DNA of 64,000 nucleotides from contig NZ_BONZ01000040.1 in the NCBI RefSeq assembly GCF_016862975.1, forward strand, positions 32,485 through 96,484, given 5' to 3'. The position numbers and the translations under genes are program-made. This DNA is from Rugosimonospora africana. GTDB lineage: Bacteria; Actinomycetota; Actinomycetes; Mycobacteriales; Micromonosporaceae. The notes under the pieces are model-generated. The model was not told the DNA's origin and did no database searches. It saw only the letters and a program-made list of their open reading frames with translations. Of the stretch, positions 8,657 to 16,739 are shown one piece after another (the first letter of the stretch is position 1; each line of letters opens with the position of its first letter).

Positions 8657-9123
8657 GGCTGGGAAGCCTTTCGAGGGTGATCCGGACAGGAGGGAACTGT
8701 CGGACGAAGAGCCCCGGGGCACGGCACGAGGCGCGCGGGACCGGCGCCGCGGCGTTAAGAAGCGCGCGGGATCGGCGCCGCCGGTCACCGAGACGCGAAG
8801 ATGGCGCGCACCGGCGACCGGGGCGTGGGAAAGAGGCGCTTCGGTGTGCCGGGCGGGCACGCTCGCGCCGTCGTCAGTCCATCGTGGACAGACGGCGCCC
8901 TCGGGGATTCGTCACGGACGTCCGGCGCGGGTCGGGTGGCCGGCACCGGACGGCGACGGAGACGCCAGGATCACCCTGTGCTGCGACTGGGGGACAGGCA
9001 CCGCGGTGCGGTAGCGCACGGCCGGCTCCCCTCCATCGTCGCGGCGCGCGCCCTGCCGTGGAACGGTCGGGCGCGCCGGGTTCGCGGTCAGGCTACCGGC
9101 CGCCGTCCGGGCCGGAAACCGCT
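8657..9123. other. 467-bp gap upstream of the EF-G-like gene
   Basis: No convincing gene on either strand. Close to the EF-G start an imperfect inverted repeat (ACAG near 8690 with CTGT near 8700) could form a leader hairpin. The rest is GC-rich with no clear promoter or tRNA. A leader of this length before a possible ribosome-protection-type GTPase could hold attenuation control, but no leader peptide could be defended. Confidence 0.4.
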
Positions 9124-10548
9124 TTATCGCCCGGGTGCGCGCTGTCGCCCGGGACGGCTGTCGCTCGGGAGCCCACTGTCGTCCGGGTGCTCGCTGTCGT
9201 CCGGAGTCCGCTGTCGCCAGGGATCGCCGCTACCGGCGGGATCGCCGCCCGCGTGCTCCGGGCCCGCGTGCTTTCCGCCCGCGTGCTCCGGGTGGCGCTG
9301 CCGGATCGGCGTGGCGATCGCGACGGCGGCGACCAGCGCGCAGCCGGCCCCGGCGGACAGGAACACGGCGGTGACGCCGAAGCGTCCCGCCGCCCAGGTC
9401 AGCAGCGCGGCACCGATCGGTCCCAGGGAGAAGTGCATGGTCCAGAACGCCGACGTGACGCGGCCGAGCAGGTGGTTCGGTGTGACCTGCTGACGCAGCG
9501 ACATCGAGCAGGTACCGGCGATGCCGGCGCAGCACAAATACACGGCGGCGAGGACGGCGATGACCGGCACGGTGCGGGTGAGCCCGAGTCCGGCGATGGC
9601 CAGCCCGCACACCGCCTGACCGCCGATCCACGTGTACCCGAATCCGATGTGCCGGCGTAGCCACGCGACGAGCAGCGCACCGGTGAGGGTGCCGATCGTG
9701 GCCGGCCCGAGCACCGCGCCGACCGTGGCGTCGGTGTGACCGAGGGTGTGCCTGATGTCGTAGATGAGCACGTCGGTCAGGCCGTACGTGAGGAAGACGA
9801 CGAAGGACAGCAACGCGGTCAGCGCGCGCAGCGTCGGGTGACGCCAGAGGAAGCGGGCACCGGCGAACAGTTGCGCGAGCGGCCGTCCGCCAGCCTCCGC
9901 GGGGTCCTGAATATCCGGCGCGTCGTGGGTAACCGGCGCGTCGCGGCTCCGCAGCCGGATCAGTGCCACGCCGGCGGCCGACAGCGCGAAGCTGGCCGCG
10001 TTGACGGCCACCGCCGCGGCCGGCCCGAGCCACCCGGAGACCACGCCGGCCAGCAGCGGGCCGACCACCCCGGCGGCGGCACCGGTGGCGTACAGGCGGC
10101 CGTTGGCCTCGGTGATCCGCTCGGTGCCGACCAGGTTGCGTACGGCGGTGACGTACCCGACCTGGAACACCATGCCGAGCGCCTCGCAGGCGGGCAGCAC
10201 GACATACAGCAGCCAGACCTGCGGCCCGAACGACCAGGCGATCGGGATCGCCGCGTACAGCACCATCCGGGCCAGGTCGCACGCGATGAGCAGGCGCCGC
10301 CGGTCCAGCCGGTCGACCAGGATCCCGGCGAAGAGGCCGGCGACGATCGAGGCGACGCCGGCCGCACCGGTCAGCAGCCCCATCTGCGCGGCCGAACCGG
10401 TGGCGTGCAGAACGAGCAGCGGAATGGCGATGTACGCGAAGGAGTCGCCGGCGACCGACAGCGTCTGCGAGCCCCAGAAGAGGCTGAAGTCGCGATCGCG
10501 CCACAGCGGCCGGACCGGCACGGCGACCGTGGCGGGCGATGCCGTCAC
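9124..10548 (-). CDS. MFS transporter (multidrug-efflux type)
   Basis: The 474-residue protein has about 12 predicted membrane helices. It begins VRPLWRDRDFSLFWGSQTLSVAGDSFAYIAIPLLV, a pattern typical of the enterobactin exporter/macrolide efflux-like MFS branch, and has the loop 2-3 signature as GILVDRLDRRRLL. The last ~45 residues are a His/Pro/Asp/Arg-rich cytosolic tail of short repeats (HAGGKHAGPEHAGG and similar). The GTG at 10548 was chosen because GGGAGG lies 6 nt upstream; longer frames reach over the next promoter. It is divergent from the MBL hydrolase. The substrate is unknown. Confidence 0.88.
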   Translation of the reverse strand: MTASPATVAVPVRPLWRDRDFSLFWGSQTLSVAGDSFAYIAIPLLVLHATGSAAQMGLLTGAAGVASIVAGLFAGILVDRLDRRRLLIACDLARMVLYAAIPIAWSFGPQVWLLYVVLPACEALGMVFQVGYVTAVRNLVGTERITEANGRLYATGAAAGVVGPLLAGVVSGWLGPAAAVAVNAASFALSAAGVALIRLRSRDAPVTHDAPDIQDPAEAGGRPLAQLFAGARFLWRHPTLRALTALLSFVVFLTYGLTDVLIYDIRHTLGHTDATVGAVLGPATIGTLTGALLVAWLRRHIGFGYTWIGGQAVCGLAIAGLGLTRTVPVIAVLAAVYLCCAGIAGTCSMSLRQQVTPNHLLGRVTSAFWTMHFSLGPIGAALLTWAAGRFGVTAVFLSAGAGCALVAAVAIATPIRQRHPEHAGGKHAGPEHAGGDPAGSGDPWRQRTPDDSEHPDDSGLPSDSRPGRQRAPGR

Positions 10549-10660
10549 GACGTACCTCCCAGTTTCGCCGTGCCCTTCCCGCCGGTCGAGCGTACCTTTC
10601 GACAGGTAGCGGAAACTCGACAGGTAGCCCAGACGCGGCATGTGGTGAAGGAGCGACCGG

Positions 10661-11464
10661 ATGCAGATCGGAGACGTCCGCCTCGACCTGGTGGCCGACG
10701 GCACGTTCGTCGCGCGACCCAGGTACTTCGGCGAGGACGTGCCCCCGGAGACACACCCGGAACTCTTCGGCCGTCACCAGACCGCGTTCCTGCCGATCGG
10801 CTGCTTCCTCGTCCGCACCGGCGACCGGCTCGTCCTGGTCGACGCCGGCCTCGGCCCGGAACAGCAGGATCTGCCGCACGGCATGCACCTGGTCGGCGGC
10901 CAGCTGCTGACCGGACTCCGGGCGCTCGGCGTCGCCACCGGAGACATCACCGATGTCGTCTGCAGCCACCTGCACGCCGACCATGTCGGCTGGCTCTTCG
11001 ACCGCGACGCCCGCCCGGTCTTCCGGAACGCGACGGTCTGGTACGGCGCCGCCGACGGGGACCGCTTCGTCACCGGGCCCGGCTCGATGGCGGCGCACAT
11101 CCGGGAAGGGTTCCGCGACCCCGCGCACGCGTCCCGGCTTCGGCCGATCGATCGGGACACCACCGTCGCGCCCGGCATCACCGCGCTGCCCGCGCCCGGG
11201 CACACTCCGGGGCACCTCTGTCTGGTCATCTCGTCCGGGCAGCGGCGCGCTCTGCTCCTCGGTGACGCGGTCACCTGTCCGGTACAGCTCGACGAATCGA
11301 CCTGGCACTCGATGAGCGACGTGGATCCGGCGCTGGCGGCCCGGACGCGGGAGCGCCTCTGGCGCGAGCTCGAGGACGGGAACACGGTCGGCGCCGGCGC
11401 GCATTTCCCGGAACTCCAGTTCGGGCGGGTCCTGGCCGGCACGGCCCGGCGCTGGCTGACCTGA
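10661..11464 (+). CDS. MBL-fold metallohydrolase
   Basis: The 267-residue enzyme has the metallo-beta-lactamase fold, shown by CSHLHADHVGW (HxHxDH), PGHTPGHLCLVI (the next His ligand), LLLGDAV (Asp ligand) and GAHFPE near the C-terminus. The overall spacing resembles AHL-lactonase-like and YtnP-like hydrolases. GAAGGAG stands 7 nt before the ATG. It is divergent from the MFS exporter, so the pair could detoxify and expel the same compound, for example a lactone or beta-lactam-like molecule. That link is inference. Confidence 0.88.
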   Translation: MQIGDVRLDLVADGTFVARPRYFGEDVPPETHPELFGRHQTAFLPIGCFLVRTGDRLVLVDAGLGPEQQDLPHGMHLVGGQLLTGLRALGVATGDITDVVCSHLHADHVGWLFDRDARPVFRNATVWYGAADGDRFVTGPGSMAAHIREGFRDPAHASRLRPIDRDTTVAPGITALPAPGHTPGHLCLVISSGQRRALLLGDAVTCPVQLDESTWHSMSDVDPALAARTRERLWRELEDGNTVGAGAHFPELQFGRVLAGTARRWLT

Positions 11465-11480
11465 GCTGACCTGCCGTAGG

Positions 11481-11501
11481 GTCGGCTTCCGGAGGGCCGA
11501 C
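11481..11501 (+). terminator. Hairpin after the MBL gene
   Basis: GTCGGC (11481-11486) and GCCGAC (11496-11501) with a 9-nt loop lie between the MBL and sigma genes on the same strand. Confidence 0.4.
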
Positions 11502-11545
11502 TGCCGCGGCGACGGGTGGGGCGCCGCCGGAGAGGGGAGCCCGCG

Positions 11546-12700
11546 ATGAGCACCGCGCCGTCCGGCCACGAGAAGAACCCGGCCGCTGCGGCTCGGGAGG
11601 CGGCGACTCGGGACCCTGCGATCCCGGCCGCGCCGACCCCCGATGAGGAGTTGGACGCGGTGCGAGCCGGCGACGAGCCGTCGTTCGCGGCGGTGGTCGA
11701 GCGCCACCGGACGGAGCTGCGGGTGCACTGCTACCGGATGCTCGGCTCGCTGGAGGACGCGGAGGACCTGGTCCAGGAGACGTTCCTGCGCGCCTGGAAG
11801 AACCTCGGCACCTTCGAGGGGCGCTCGACGCTGCGCGCCTGGCTGTACCGGATCGCGACGAACGCCTGCCTCGACGCGCTGGACGGCCGGGCCCGCCGGG
11901 TACTCCCGCAGCACCTGGAACCGCCCTCGGCGCCGGACGCGCCGCGGCCGCCGCGCACCGACATCGCGTGGCTGCAGCCCCTTCCCGACCGGCTCGCCGA
12001 ACCCGACGCCGGCTGGGAGCCGGTCGCCGACAGCGACGCGGAGCCGGACGCGGCGGTGGTCGCGCGGGAGACGATCGAACTGGCGTTCCTGGCCGCGATC
12101 CAGCACCTGCCGGCCCGGCAGCGGGCCGTGCTGATCCTGCGCGACGTGGTCGGCTGGCCGGCCAGCGACACCGCGGCGGCGCTGTCGGGCAGCGTGGCGT
12201 CGGTCAACAGCGCGCTGCAACGGGCCCGCGCGACCCTGCGGGAGCACCTGCCGCGACGCCGGCTGGACTGGGCGCCGTCGGCCGCGCCCACCGAGGCGGA
12301 GCGGGCGGTACTCCGGCGGTACCTGGAGGCGGTGGAGCGCACCGACCTCGCCGCGCTGGCCTGCCTGCTGGCCGAGGACGTGCGGACGGCCATGCCGCCG
12401 TACCCGCACTGGTTCCTCGGCCGGGACGCCGTGCTCGCGGCGCTCGCGGCCAGCTGGGACCCGGATTCGCCGCACTGGGCGGGACGGTTCCGGATGGTGG
12501 AGACATCGGCCAACCGCCAGCCGGCCGCGGCGGCGTACGTGCGGGGGCGCGGGGACACCGCGTACCGGGCCTTCGGGATCGGCGTACTGCGGGTCGAGGA
12601 CGGCCGCATCGCGGAGCTGACCGCGTTCCACGACCCCGGCCTGTTCCCGGCGTTCGGCCTGCCGGTGGCGTTGCCGCCCGAGCACAGGCCCGCGTGGTAG
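11546..12700 (+). CDS. ECF sigma factor with C-terminal SnoaL-like domain (SigG/TIGR02960 type)
   Basis: The 384-residue protein has sigma region 2 (HCYRMLGSLEDAEDLVQETF..W), region 4 (ARQRAVLILRDVVGWPASDTAAAL) and then about 130 residues ending in an NTF2/SnoaL-like domain (RRYLEAVERTDLAALACLLAEDV ... HWFLGRDAV). The WLQPLPD motif between regions 2 and 4 marks the SigG-type subgroup. In such sigma factors the C-terminal domain controls activity in place of a separate anti-sigma. An ATG preceded by GGGGAG is used. The first ~30 residues are a low-complexity Ala/Pro extension. The RibD/DHFR-fold gene downstream may belong to its regulon. Confidence 0.9.
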   Translation: MSTAPSGHEKNPAAAAREAATRDPAIPAAPTPDEELDAVRAGDEPSFAAVVERHRTELRVHCYRMLGSLEDAEDLVQETFLRAWKNLGTFEGRSTLRAWLYRIATNACLDALDGRARRVLPQHLEPPSAPDAPRPPRTDIAWLQPLPDRLAEPDAGWEPVADSDAEPDAAVVARETIELAFLAAIQHLPARQRAVLILRDVVGWPASDTAAALSGSVASVNSALQRARATLREHLPRRRLDWAPSAAPTEAERAVLRRYLEAVERTDLAALACLLAEDVRTAMPPYPHWFLGRDAVLAALAASWDPDSPHWAGRFRMVETSANRQPAAAAYVRGRGDTAYRAFGIGVLRVEDGRIAELTAFHDPGLFPAFGLPVALPPEHRPAW

Positions 12701-12761
12701 AGCCTGAGCGGAGCCGGAGCCGGTTTGTGGCGGAGGCGAGCACAGGCCCGCGTGGTAGAGC
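12679..12761 (+). repeat. 25-bp direct duplication including the sigma gene stop codon
   Basis: cgagcacaggcccgcgtggt-agagc occurs at 12679-12703 and again at 12737-12761. The first copy contains the last codons and the TAG of the sigma gene; the second is non-coding. Confidence 0.9.
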
Positions 12762-12829
12762 GATGAGTTTTTCCGGGTACCGCCGTCTCAACCAGGGTCG
12801 ACAACACACGACCCCGACGGAGGCACATC

Positions 12830-13372
12830 ATGGCTACGCTGATCTACTCGGCCACCATGTCGCTGGACGGCTTCATCGCCGGCCCGGGAGGCGACATGTC
12901 CTGGCTGACCGCTCACATCGGCCCCGACCCCGCGGTGGAGGACCTGATCCCGCGCATCGGCGCGCTGCTCGTCGGCCGGCGCACGTTCGGCGGTGACGAT
13001 CCCCACCGCGGTACGGAGAAGGAGGGCAAACCGTTCGGCGGCGGCTGGAGCGGCCCGCAGTTCGTCCTCACGCACCACGCCCCGGACGTCGAGTACCCGG
13101 ACGTGACATTCGTCGGTGACCTGAACACGGCGGTCGCCGCGGCGAAGGCGGCGGCCGGCGACAAGTACGTGAACGTCCTCGGTGCCAGCGTCGCCGCGCA
13201 GTGCCTGGACGCGGGCGTGCTCGACGAGATCTTCGTGGGGATCGCCCCGGTCATGCTCGGCGACGGCGTCCGGCTGTTCAACCACCCGGGCGGGAAGAGT
13301 GTCGCGCTGGAGCGCTTTGCCCTGACCTACACGGCGAACGTGACGAACCTTCGGCTGCGGGTGGCCGGATAA
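12830..13372 (+). CDS. RibD C-terminal/dihydrofolate-reductase-fold protein
   Basis: The 180-residue protein opens MATLIYSATMSLDGFIAGPGGDMSWL, the hallmark of the widespread RibD_C/YwjB-type family. LLVGRRTF, the FVGDLNTAVAAAKAAAGDK stretch, VLGASVAAQ and LDEIFVGIAPVMLGDGVRLF give the remaining strands of the NADPH-binding fold. Members are believed to be NADPH-dependent reductases of unknown substrate. The gene follows the ECF sigma gene on the same strand, separated by the 25-bp duplication, so the two may be co-regulated rather than one transcript. The start is preceded by GGAGG-like sequence (acggaggcacatc). Confidence 0.88.
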   Translation: MATLIYSATMSLDGFIAGPGGDMSWLTAHIGPDPAVEDLIPRIGALLVGRRTFGGDDPHRGTEKEGKPFGGGWSGPQFVLTHHAPDVEYPDVTFVGDLNTAVAAAKAAAGDKYVNVLGASVAAQCLDAGVLDEIFVGIAPVMLGDGVRLFNHPGGKSVALERFALTYTANVTNLRLRVAG

Positions 13373-13395
13373 GCGCACGGGGCCCCAGACGGGAT

Positions 13396-13425
13396 GTACC
13401 GCGCCGGGCCGTTCCGGCGTGGTAC
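13396..13425 (+). terminator. Hairpin terminator of the RibD/DHFR-fold gene
   Basis: GTACCGCGCCGG (13396-13407), 6-nt loop and CCGGCGTGGTAC (13414-13425) match in 11 of 12 positions. A second tight GCCCGG/CCGGGC pair follows at 13426-13439. Confidence 0.65.
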
Positions 13426-13529
13426 GCCCGGTTCCGGGCAGCGGGGGCTTAGAGCGGCGGGCGGGAGGGCTGCAACTGCCCATTCCTCCGTCCGCAGACG
13501 TATGAATCCGTCGGTGTTAGTGTCGTTTT

Positions 13530-14089
13530 GTGCAGCTGGCCGAGCGGGCGCGCCATGATGGTGTACATCCACAGACCGCGTATCGCTGGTTTCGTGGGGG
13601 ACGATACCGGTGCCCGTTCGGCGTGTTTCGTCGCGCACGATCATGGTGGGGGTGGCTGACGCAGCGCGGCAGGGTCAGGTCGTCGTCTACGCCCGGGTGT
13701 GGTCGGTCGATCAGCGAGCTGACTTGGATCGGCAGGTCGCTCGGGTGACGCAAGGGTGACCTGGCAGGACCTGGCAGTTTCGCGGTGGTGACCGAGGTCG
13801 GATCCGCGGTGAACGGGCGGTGCAAGAAGATTCTCGGGCTGTTGCGCGAGGGGAACGTGACGACGGTCGTGATCGAGCGTCGGGATCGGTTCGCGGGGTT
13901 CGGCGTCGAGTATGTTGAGGCGGTGTTGGCCGGGTCGGGGTGGTCGATCCAGCCGAGGCCGACGACGACCTCGTGCGGAATGTCACGGAGATCCTCACTG
14001 GTCTCTGCGTCCGACTGTATGGCCGCCGGGCAGCGGTGAACCGGGCCAGCCGCGCGGTGGTCGCCGCTACCGCCAGGGACGTTCCGTGA
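13530..14089 (+). pseudogene. tnpA: IS607-family serine recombinase TnpA, broken
   Basis: Pieces of one TnpA occur in two alternating frames. The N-terminal MerR-like HTH (GVHPQTAYRWFRGG) starts at GTG 13530. After a frameshift near 13605 the catalytic piece reads VPVRRV...VVVYARVWSVDQRADLDRQVARV and hits a stop at 13757. A third piece starts near 13785 (VVTEVGSAVNGR, RRDRFAGFGVEYVEAVLAGSG). A further shift near 13940 gives VDPAEADDDLVRNVTEILTG and ends TARDVP at TGA 14087. Beyond at least three frame breaks, the serine nucleophile of the YARVS motif is replaced by Trp. The protein cannot be an active recombinase. Its stop overlaps the tnpB GTG as GTGA, the normal operon layout for the family. 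Confidence 0.88.
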
Positions 14090-15513
14090 AGCGGTACGAG
14101 CCGCCAGAGGGCTGGGTCGTGCAGGCGTACCGGTTTGCCCTCGACCCGAGTGACGTTCAGGTTCTGGGTCTACGCCGTAACAGCGGTGCGGCCCGGTTCG
14201 TCTACAACTACATGCTGGGGCGGGTCAGCGCGGTGAAGGCACAGCGTGCTGCCGAGGCCAGCTATGGAGTAGCCGAGGCGGACCTGACGCCGTGGCAGGG
14301 CTGGTCCCTGCCGGAGCTGCGGCGGACCTGGAACGAGATCAAGCAGTGGGTGGCGCCGTGGTGGGCACAGTGTTCCAAGGAGGCGTTCAACACCGGTCTG
14401 GCGAACCTGTCCGCCGCACTGGGCAACTGGCACGCTTCACGCGCCGGCGCCCGCAAGGGCCGTCGGATGGGCTTTCCCCGCGTGAAGAAGAAACAGGGTC
14501 GTAGGTCGGTCCGGTTCACCACCGGCGCGATCCGGGTCGAGGCTGATTATCGGCATGTGGTGCTGCCCCGGCTGGGTCGCATCCGCACCCATGAGTCGAC
14601 CCGCAAACTGGCCCGCCGGGTACGGGCGGGCACCGCGACGATCCTGTCCGCCACGGTTACCGAGACCGCTGGCAGGTGGTTCTGCTCGTTCCAGGTCGCG
14701 GTTGGGCGCACGGTCGGCCGGCCGGCGCACGCGCCGAAAGCCGGCCTAGTCGTCGGCGTGGACGCTGGGATCAGGCACTTGGCGGTGCTGTGTACCGGCG
14801 AGATGGTGCCGAACCCGGCGCCGTTGAAGGCCGCGTTGAACAAACTGGGTAAGGCTCAACGCCGGGCCGCCCGCAGGGTGGGGCCATACGACCCGGCCAC
14901 CGGCCGCAAGCAGGCCCCGTCGCACCGGTGGCAGCGGGCACAGCACGCGGTGGCCCGACTGCACGCCACCGTCTGCGCCGTCCGCGCCGACTCATGGCAC
15001 CAACTCACCACCCGCCTGGCCCAACAGTTCACCACGATCGTGGTCGAGGACCTCCACGTGGCCGGCATGATGCGCAACCGCAAGCTCGCCAGATCCCTGA
15101 CCGACGCCGCACCGGCGACCCTGCGCCGGCACCTCGGCTACAAGACCGGCTGGTACGGCAGCACGCTATACGTCGCCGACCGGTGGTACCCCAGCTCCAA
15201 GACGTGCTCCGCCTGCCAGACCGTGAAACCCAAGCTGTCGCTGGCCGAGCGCATGTTCCACTGCACCATGTGCGGACTGTCCCTGGACCGGGACGTCAAC
15301 GCCGCACGTAATCTTGCCGCGCTCGTGCGGCACGTCGACCTGGAGTTGCCGGGCGACGCGAAAACAGGACGTGGAGCCTACGTAAGACCCGCAAGACCTG
15401 CATCCGCAGGCGGGGCGGCGGGCCGTGAAGCGTCTAGACCGGTCCAACCGGTCAACGTCGCCCGGCAACAGGCGACTGCCAATCATGAGTCACGTTTACT
15501 CACTGAGAGGTAA
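14086..15513 (+). CDS. tnpB: TnpB RNA-guided nuclease of an IS607-type element
   Basis: The 475-residue protein has the TnpB order: an N-terminal WED-like domain (YRFALDPSDVQ, NSGAARFVYNYML), a helical REC part, a basic segment, and a split RuvC. The presumed catalytic residues are the Asp of GVDAGIRHLAV, the Glu of IVVEDLHVAGM and the Asp of DRDVNAARNL. A CxxC...CxxC zinc ribbon (TCSACQ, FHCTMCG) lies between the last two. The frame is intact although tnpA is destroyed. TnpB proteins use an RNA from the 3' end of their own gene to cut DNA next to a short TAM. The GTG at 14086 overlaps the tnpA stop. The last ~90 residues are basic and Pro/Ala-rich and lie over the guide-RNA region. Confidence 0.92.
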   Translation: MKRYEPPEGWVVQAYRFALDPSDVQVLGLRRNSGAARFVYNYMLGRVSAVKAQRAAEASYGVAEADLTPWQGWSLPELRRTWNEIKQWVAPWWAQCSKEAFNTGLANLSAALGNWHASRAGARKGRRMGFPRVKKKQGRRSVRFTTGAIRVEADYRHVVLPRLGRIRTHESTRKLARRVRAGTATILSATVTETAGRWFCSFQVAVGRTVGRPAHAPKAGLVVGVDAGIRHLAVLCTGEMVPNPAPLKAALNKLGKAQRRAARRVGPYDPATGRKQAPSHRWQRAQHAVARLHATVCAVRADSWHQLTTRLAQQFTTIVVEDLHVAGMMRNRKLARSLTDAAPATLRRHLGYKTGWYGSTLYVADRWYPSSKTCSACQTVKPKLSLAERMFHCTMCGLSLDRDVNAARNLAALVRHVDLELPGDAKTGRGAYVRPARPASAGGAAGREASRPVQPVNVARQQATANHESRLLTER

Positions 15514-15520
15514 CGGTAAT
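15340..15520 (+). ncRNA. Candidate omega/reRNA scaffold at the tnpB 3' end
   Basis: In the family, the guide RNA overlaps the 3' end of tnpB and runs through the element's right end. Here two hairpins lie in that place: GACCGGT (15437-15443)/ACCGGTC (15447-15453), and GTCGCC (15457-15462)/GGCGAC (15471-15476). The exact right end, and so the guide, was not fixed; it should lie a few tens of bases around or after the tnpB stop. Confidence 0.4.
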
Positions 15521-15570
15521 ACACCGAGGTCAGGCGTGATCGGATCATCGCAGCACCCGCAGGAGTACCC

Positions 15571-16599
15571 GTGTCTCACCATCTCGACTCGCCGCTGTCC
15601 CTCCAGGACACCCGGCTCAACCTGACCGACCAGTTCGTGTTTCCCGGCGAGAGCGGAACCGTCTTCATCATGGATGTGAACAGTTCGGCGGCGGGATCCG
15701 ACGCGAAGCCCGGTTTCCACCCGGAAGGCCGCTATGAGTTCAAGATCCATCGGAACGCCTCGGAGGTCGAGGACCTCACCTACCGGGTGAGTTTCGAGGA
15801 GGCCGACGGGGACGGCGAGCAGGCTCTCCGGCTCACGATGCTGACCGGGTCGGACGCGTCCGACGACGGCGCCGACGGCGAGACGATCGCCGAGGGGCGG
15901 ACGAACGCGCCGGTCGACGGCGTGTCGGGGATGCGCGCCTGGGCGGGGCGGGTGGTCGACCCGTTCTACATCGACCTGAACCAGCTGGCCACGATCGAGG
16001 ACGCGGTCAAGAACGGGAAGCGGATCGATTCGGGTGACTGGCGGCCGGACGCCGCGAAGAACAGCTTCAACGACGCGACGGTCCACTCGATCGTCCTGGA
16101 GGTACCCGATGACGACCCGAACCTGGGTTCGGGCACGGACATCGCGTGTTGGATCTCGACCCAACTGGCCACCGACGCGGGCGGCTGGCGGCAGATCAAC
16201 CGGGAGGGTCACCCGATGGTGTGGCCGATCTTCCGGCAGCTCAACGACGACTGGGCGACCAACGCGAACACCCGCCACCCGGACAGCGACGCGGGCGAGG
16301 AGGGTTCGCACATCGCGGAGCTGATCGCGGGCGTGGTCGCGGCGAACGGTACCTGCGACGACCCGGCCGCGTACGGCAGGGCGGTGGCCCGGCGCCTGCT
16401 GCCGGACGTGATGCCGTACCGGATCGGTACTCCGGCGAGTTACGGGTTCCTCGGGTTCAACGGCCGCGCGCTGTCCGACAACGCGCCCGAGGCGATGTTC
16501 TCGCTGGTGATGAACGCCGCCATCACCACCGGCCTGTCGCCCGCGCAGTTCAGCTCCACCCGGTCCGAGCTGTTCCCCTACGTGGTCTCGGCGCACTGA
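15571..16599 (+). CDS. DUF4331-like protein
   Basis: The 342-residue acidic protein begins SHHLDSPLSLQDTRLNLTDQ and continues FVFPGESGTVFIMDVN, the opening of the DUF4331 family, whose members share this SHxDxP..D...NLTD.Y.F start. Further typical segments are GRYEFKIHRN, AWAGRVVDPFYID, SIVLEVPDD and GHPMVWPIFRQ. No signal peptide is visible. GTG at 15571 has AGGAG 5 nt upstream. The fold is predicted to be beta-rich; no enzymatic role is established for the family. It sits just outside the right end of the IS607 element and upstream of the amino-acid transporter, apparently as a single gene. Confidence 0.82.
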   Translation: MSHHLDSPLSLQDTRLNLTDQFVFPGESGTVFIMDVNSSAAGSDAKPGFHPEGRYEFKIHRNASEVEDLTYRVSFEEADGDGEQALRLTMLTGSDASDDGADGETIAEGRTNAPVDGVSGMRAWAGRVVDPFYIDLNQLATIEDAVKNGKRIDSGDWRPDAAKNSFNDATVHSIVLEVPDDDPNLGSGTDIACWISTQLATDAGGWRQINREGHPMVWPIFRQLNDDWATNANTRHPDSDAGEEGSHIAELIAGVVAANGTCDDPAAYGRAVARRLLPDVMPYRIGTPASYGFLGFNGRALSDNAPEAMFSLVMNAAITTGLSPAQFSSTRSELFPYVVSAH

Positions 16600-16616
16600 G
16601 CCGGCGCGCCGAGCCG

Positions 16617-16648
16617 GCCGGCTCCAGGGGCGCGCCGAGCCAGCCGGC
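16617..16648 (+). terminator. Possible hairpin after the DUF4331-like gene
   Basis: GCCGGCT (16617-16623) can pair with AGCCGGC (16642-16648). A 14-bp perfect palindrome GAGCCGGCCGGCTC (16611-16624) overlaps it, and the two GGCGCGCCGAGCC copies around it are a post-stop duplication. Confidence 0.35.
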
Positions 16649-16726
16649 ACCGCCCGCCGGTCCCGGTGCTGGCACAAGGGGGCCACCGGGTCGGATTTGA
16701 CATCGACCGTGCTGCGTACGACTGGC

Positions 16727-16732
16727 TAAGCT
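16727..16732 (+). promoter_or_regulatory. -10-like box, probably leaderless start of the amino-acid ABC operon
   Basis: TAAGCT ends 7 nt before the ATG at 16740 and no Shine-Dalgarno is present. A TTGACA at 16697-16702 is too far (24 bp) to be the matching -35, so assignment is uncertain. Confidence 0.35.
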
Positions 16733-16739
16733 GTGCGCC

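Noticed and set aside
9124..10704. Longer MFS start at 10704
   Set aside because: The extra 52 residues lie over the divergent promoter region, while GTG 10548 has an excellent GGGAGG.
13450..15570. Exact ends and target-site core of the IS607 element
   Set aside because: No terminal inverted repeats are expected in this family and I could not place the two-base core without another copy to compare.
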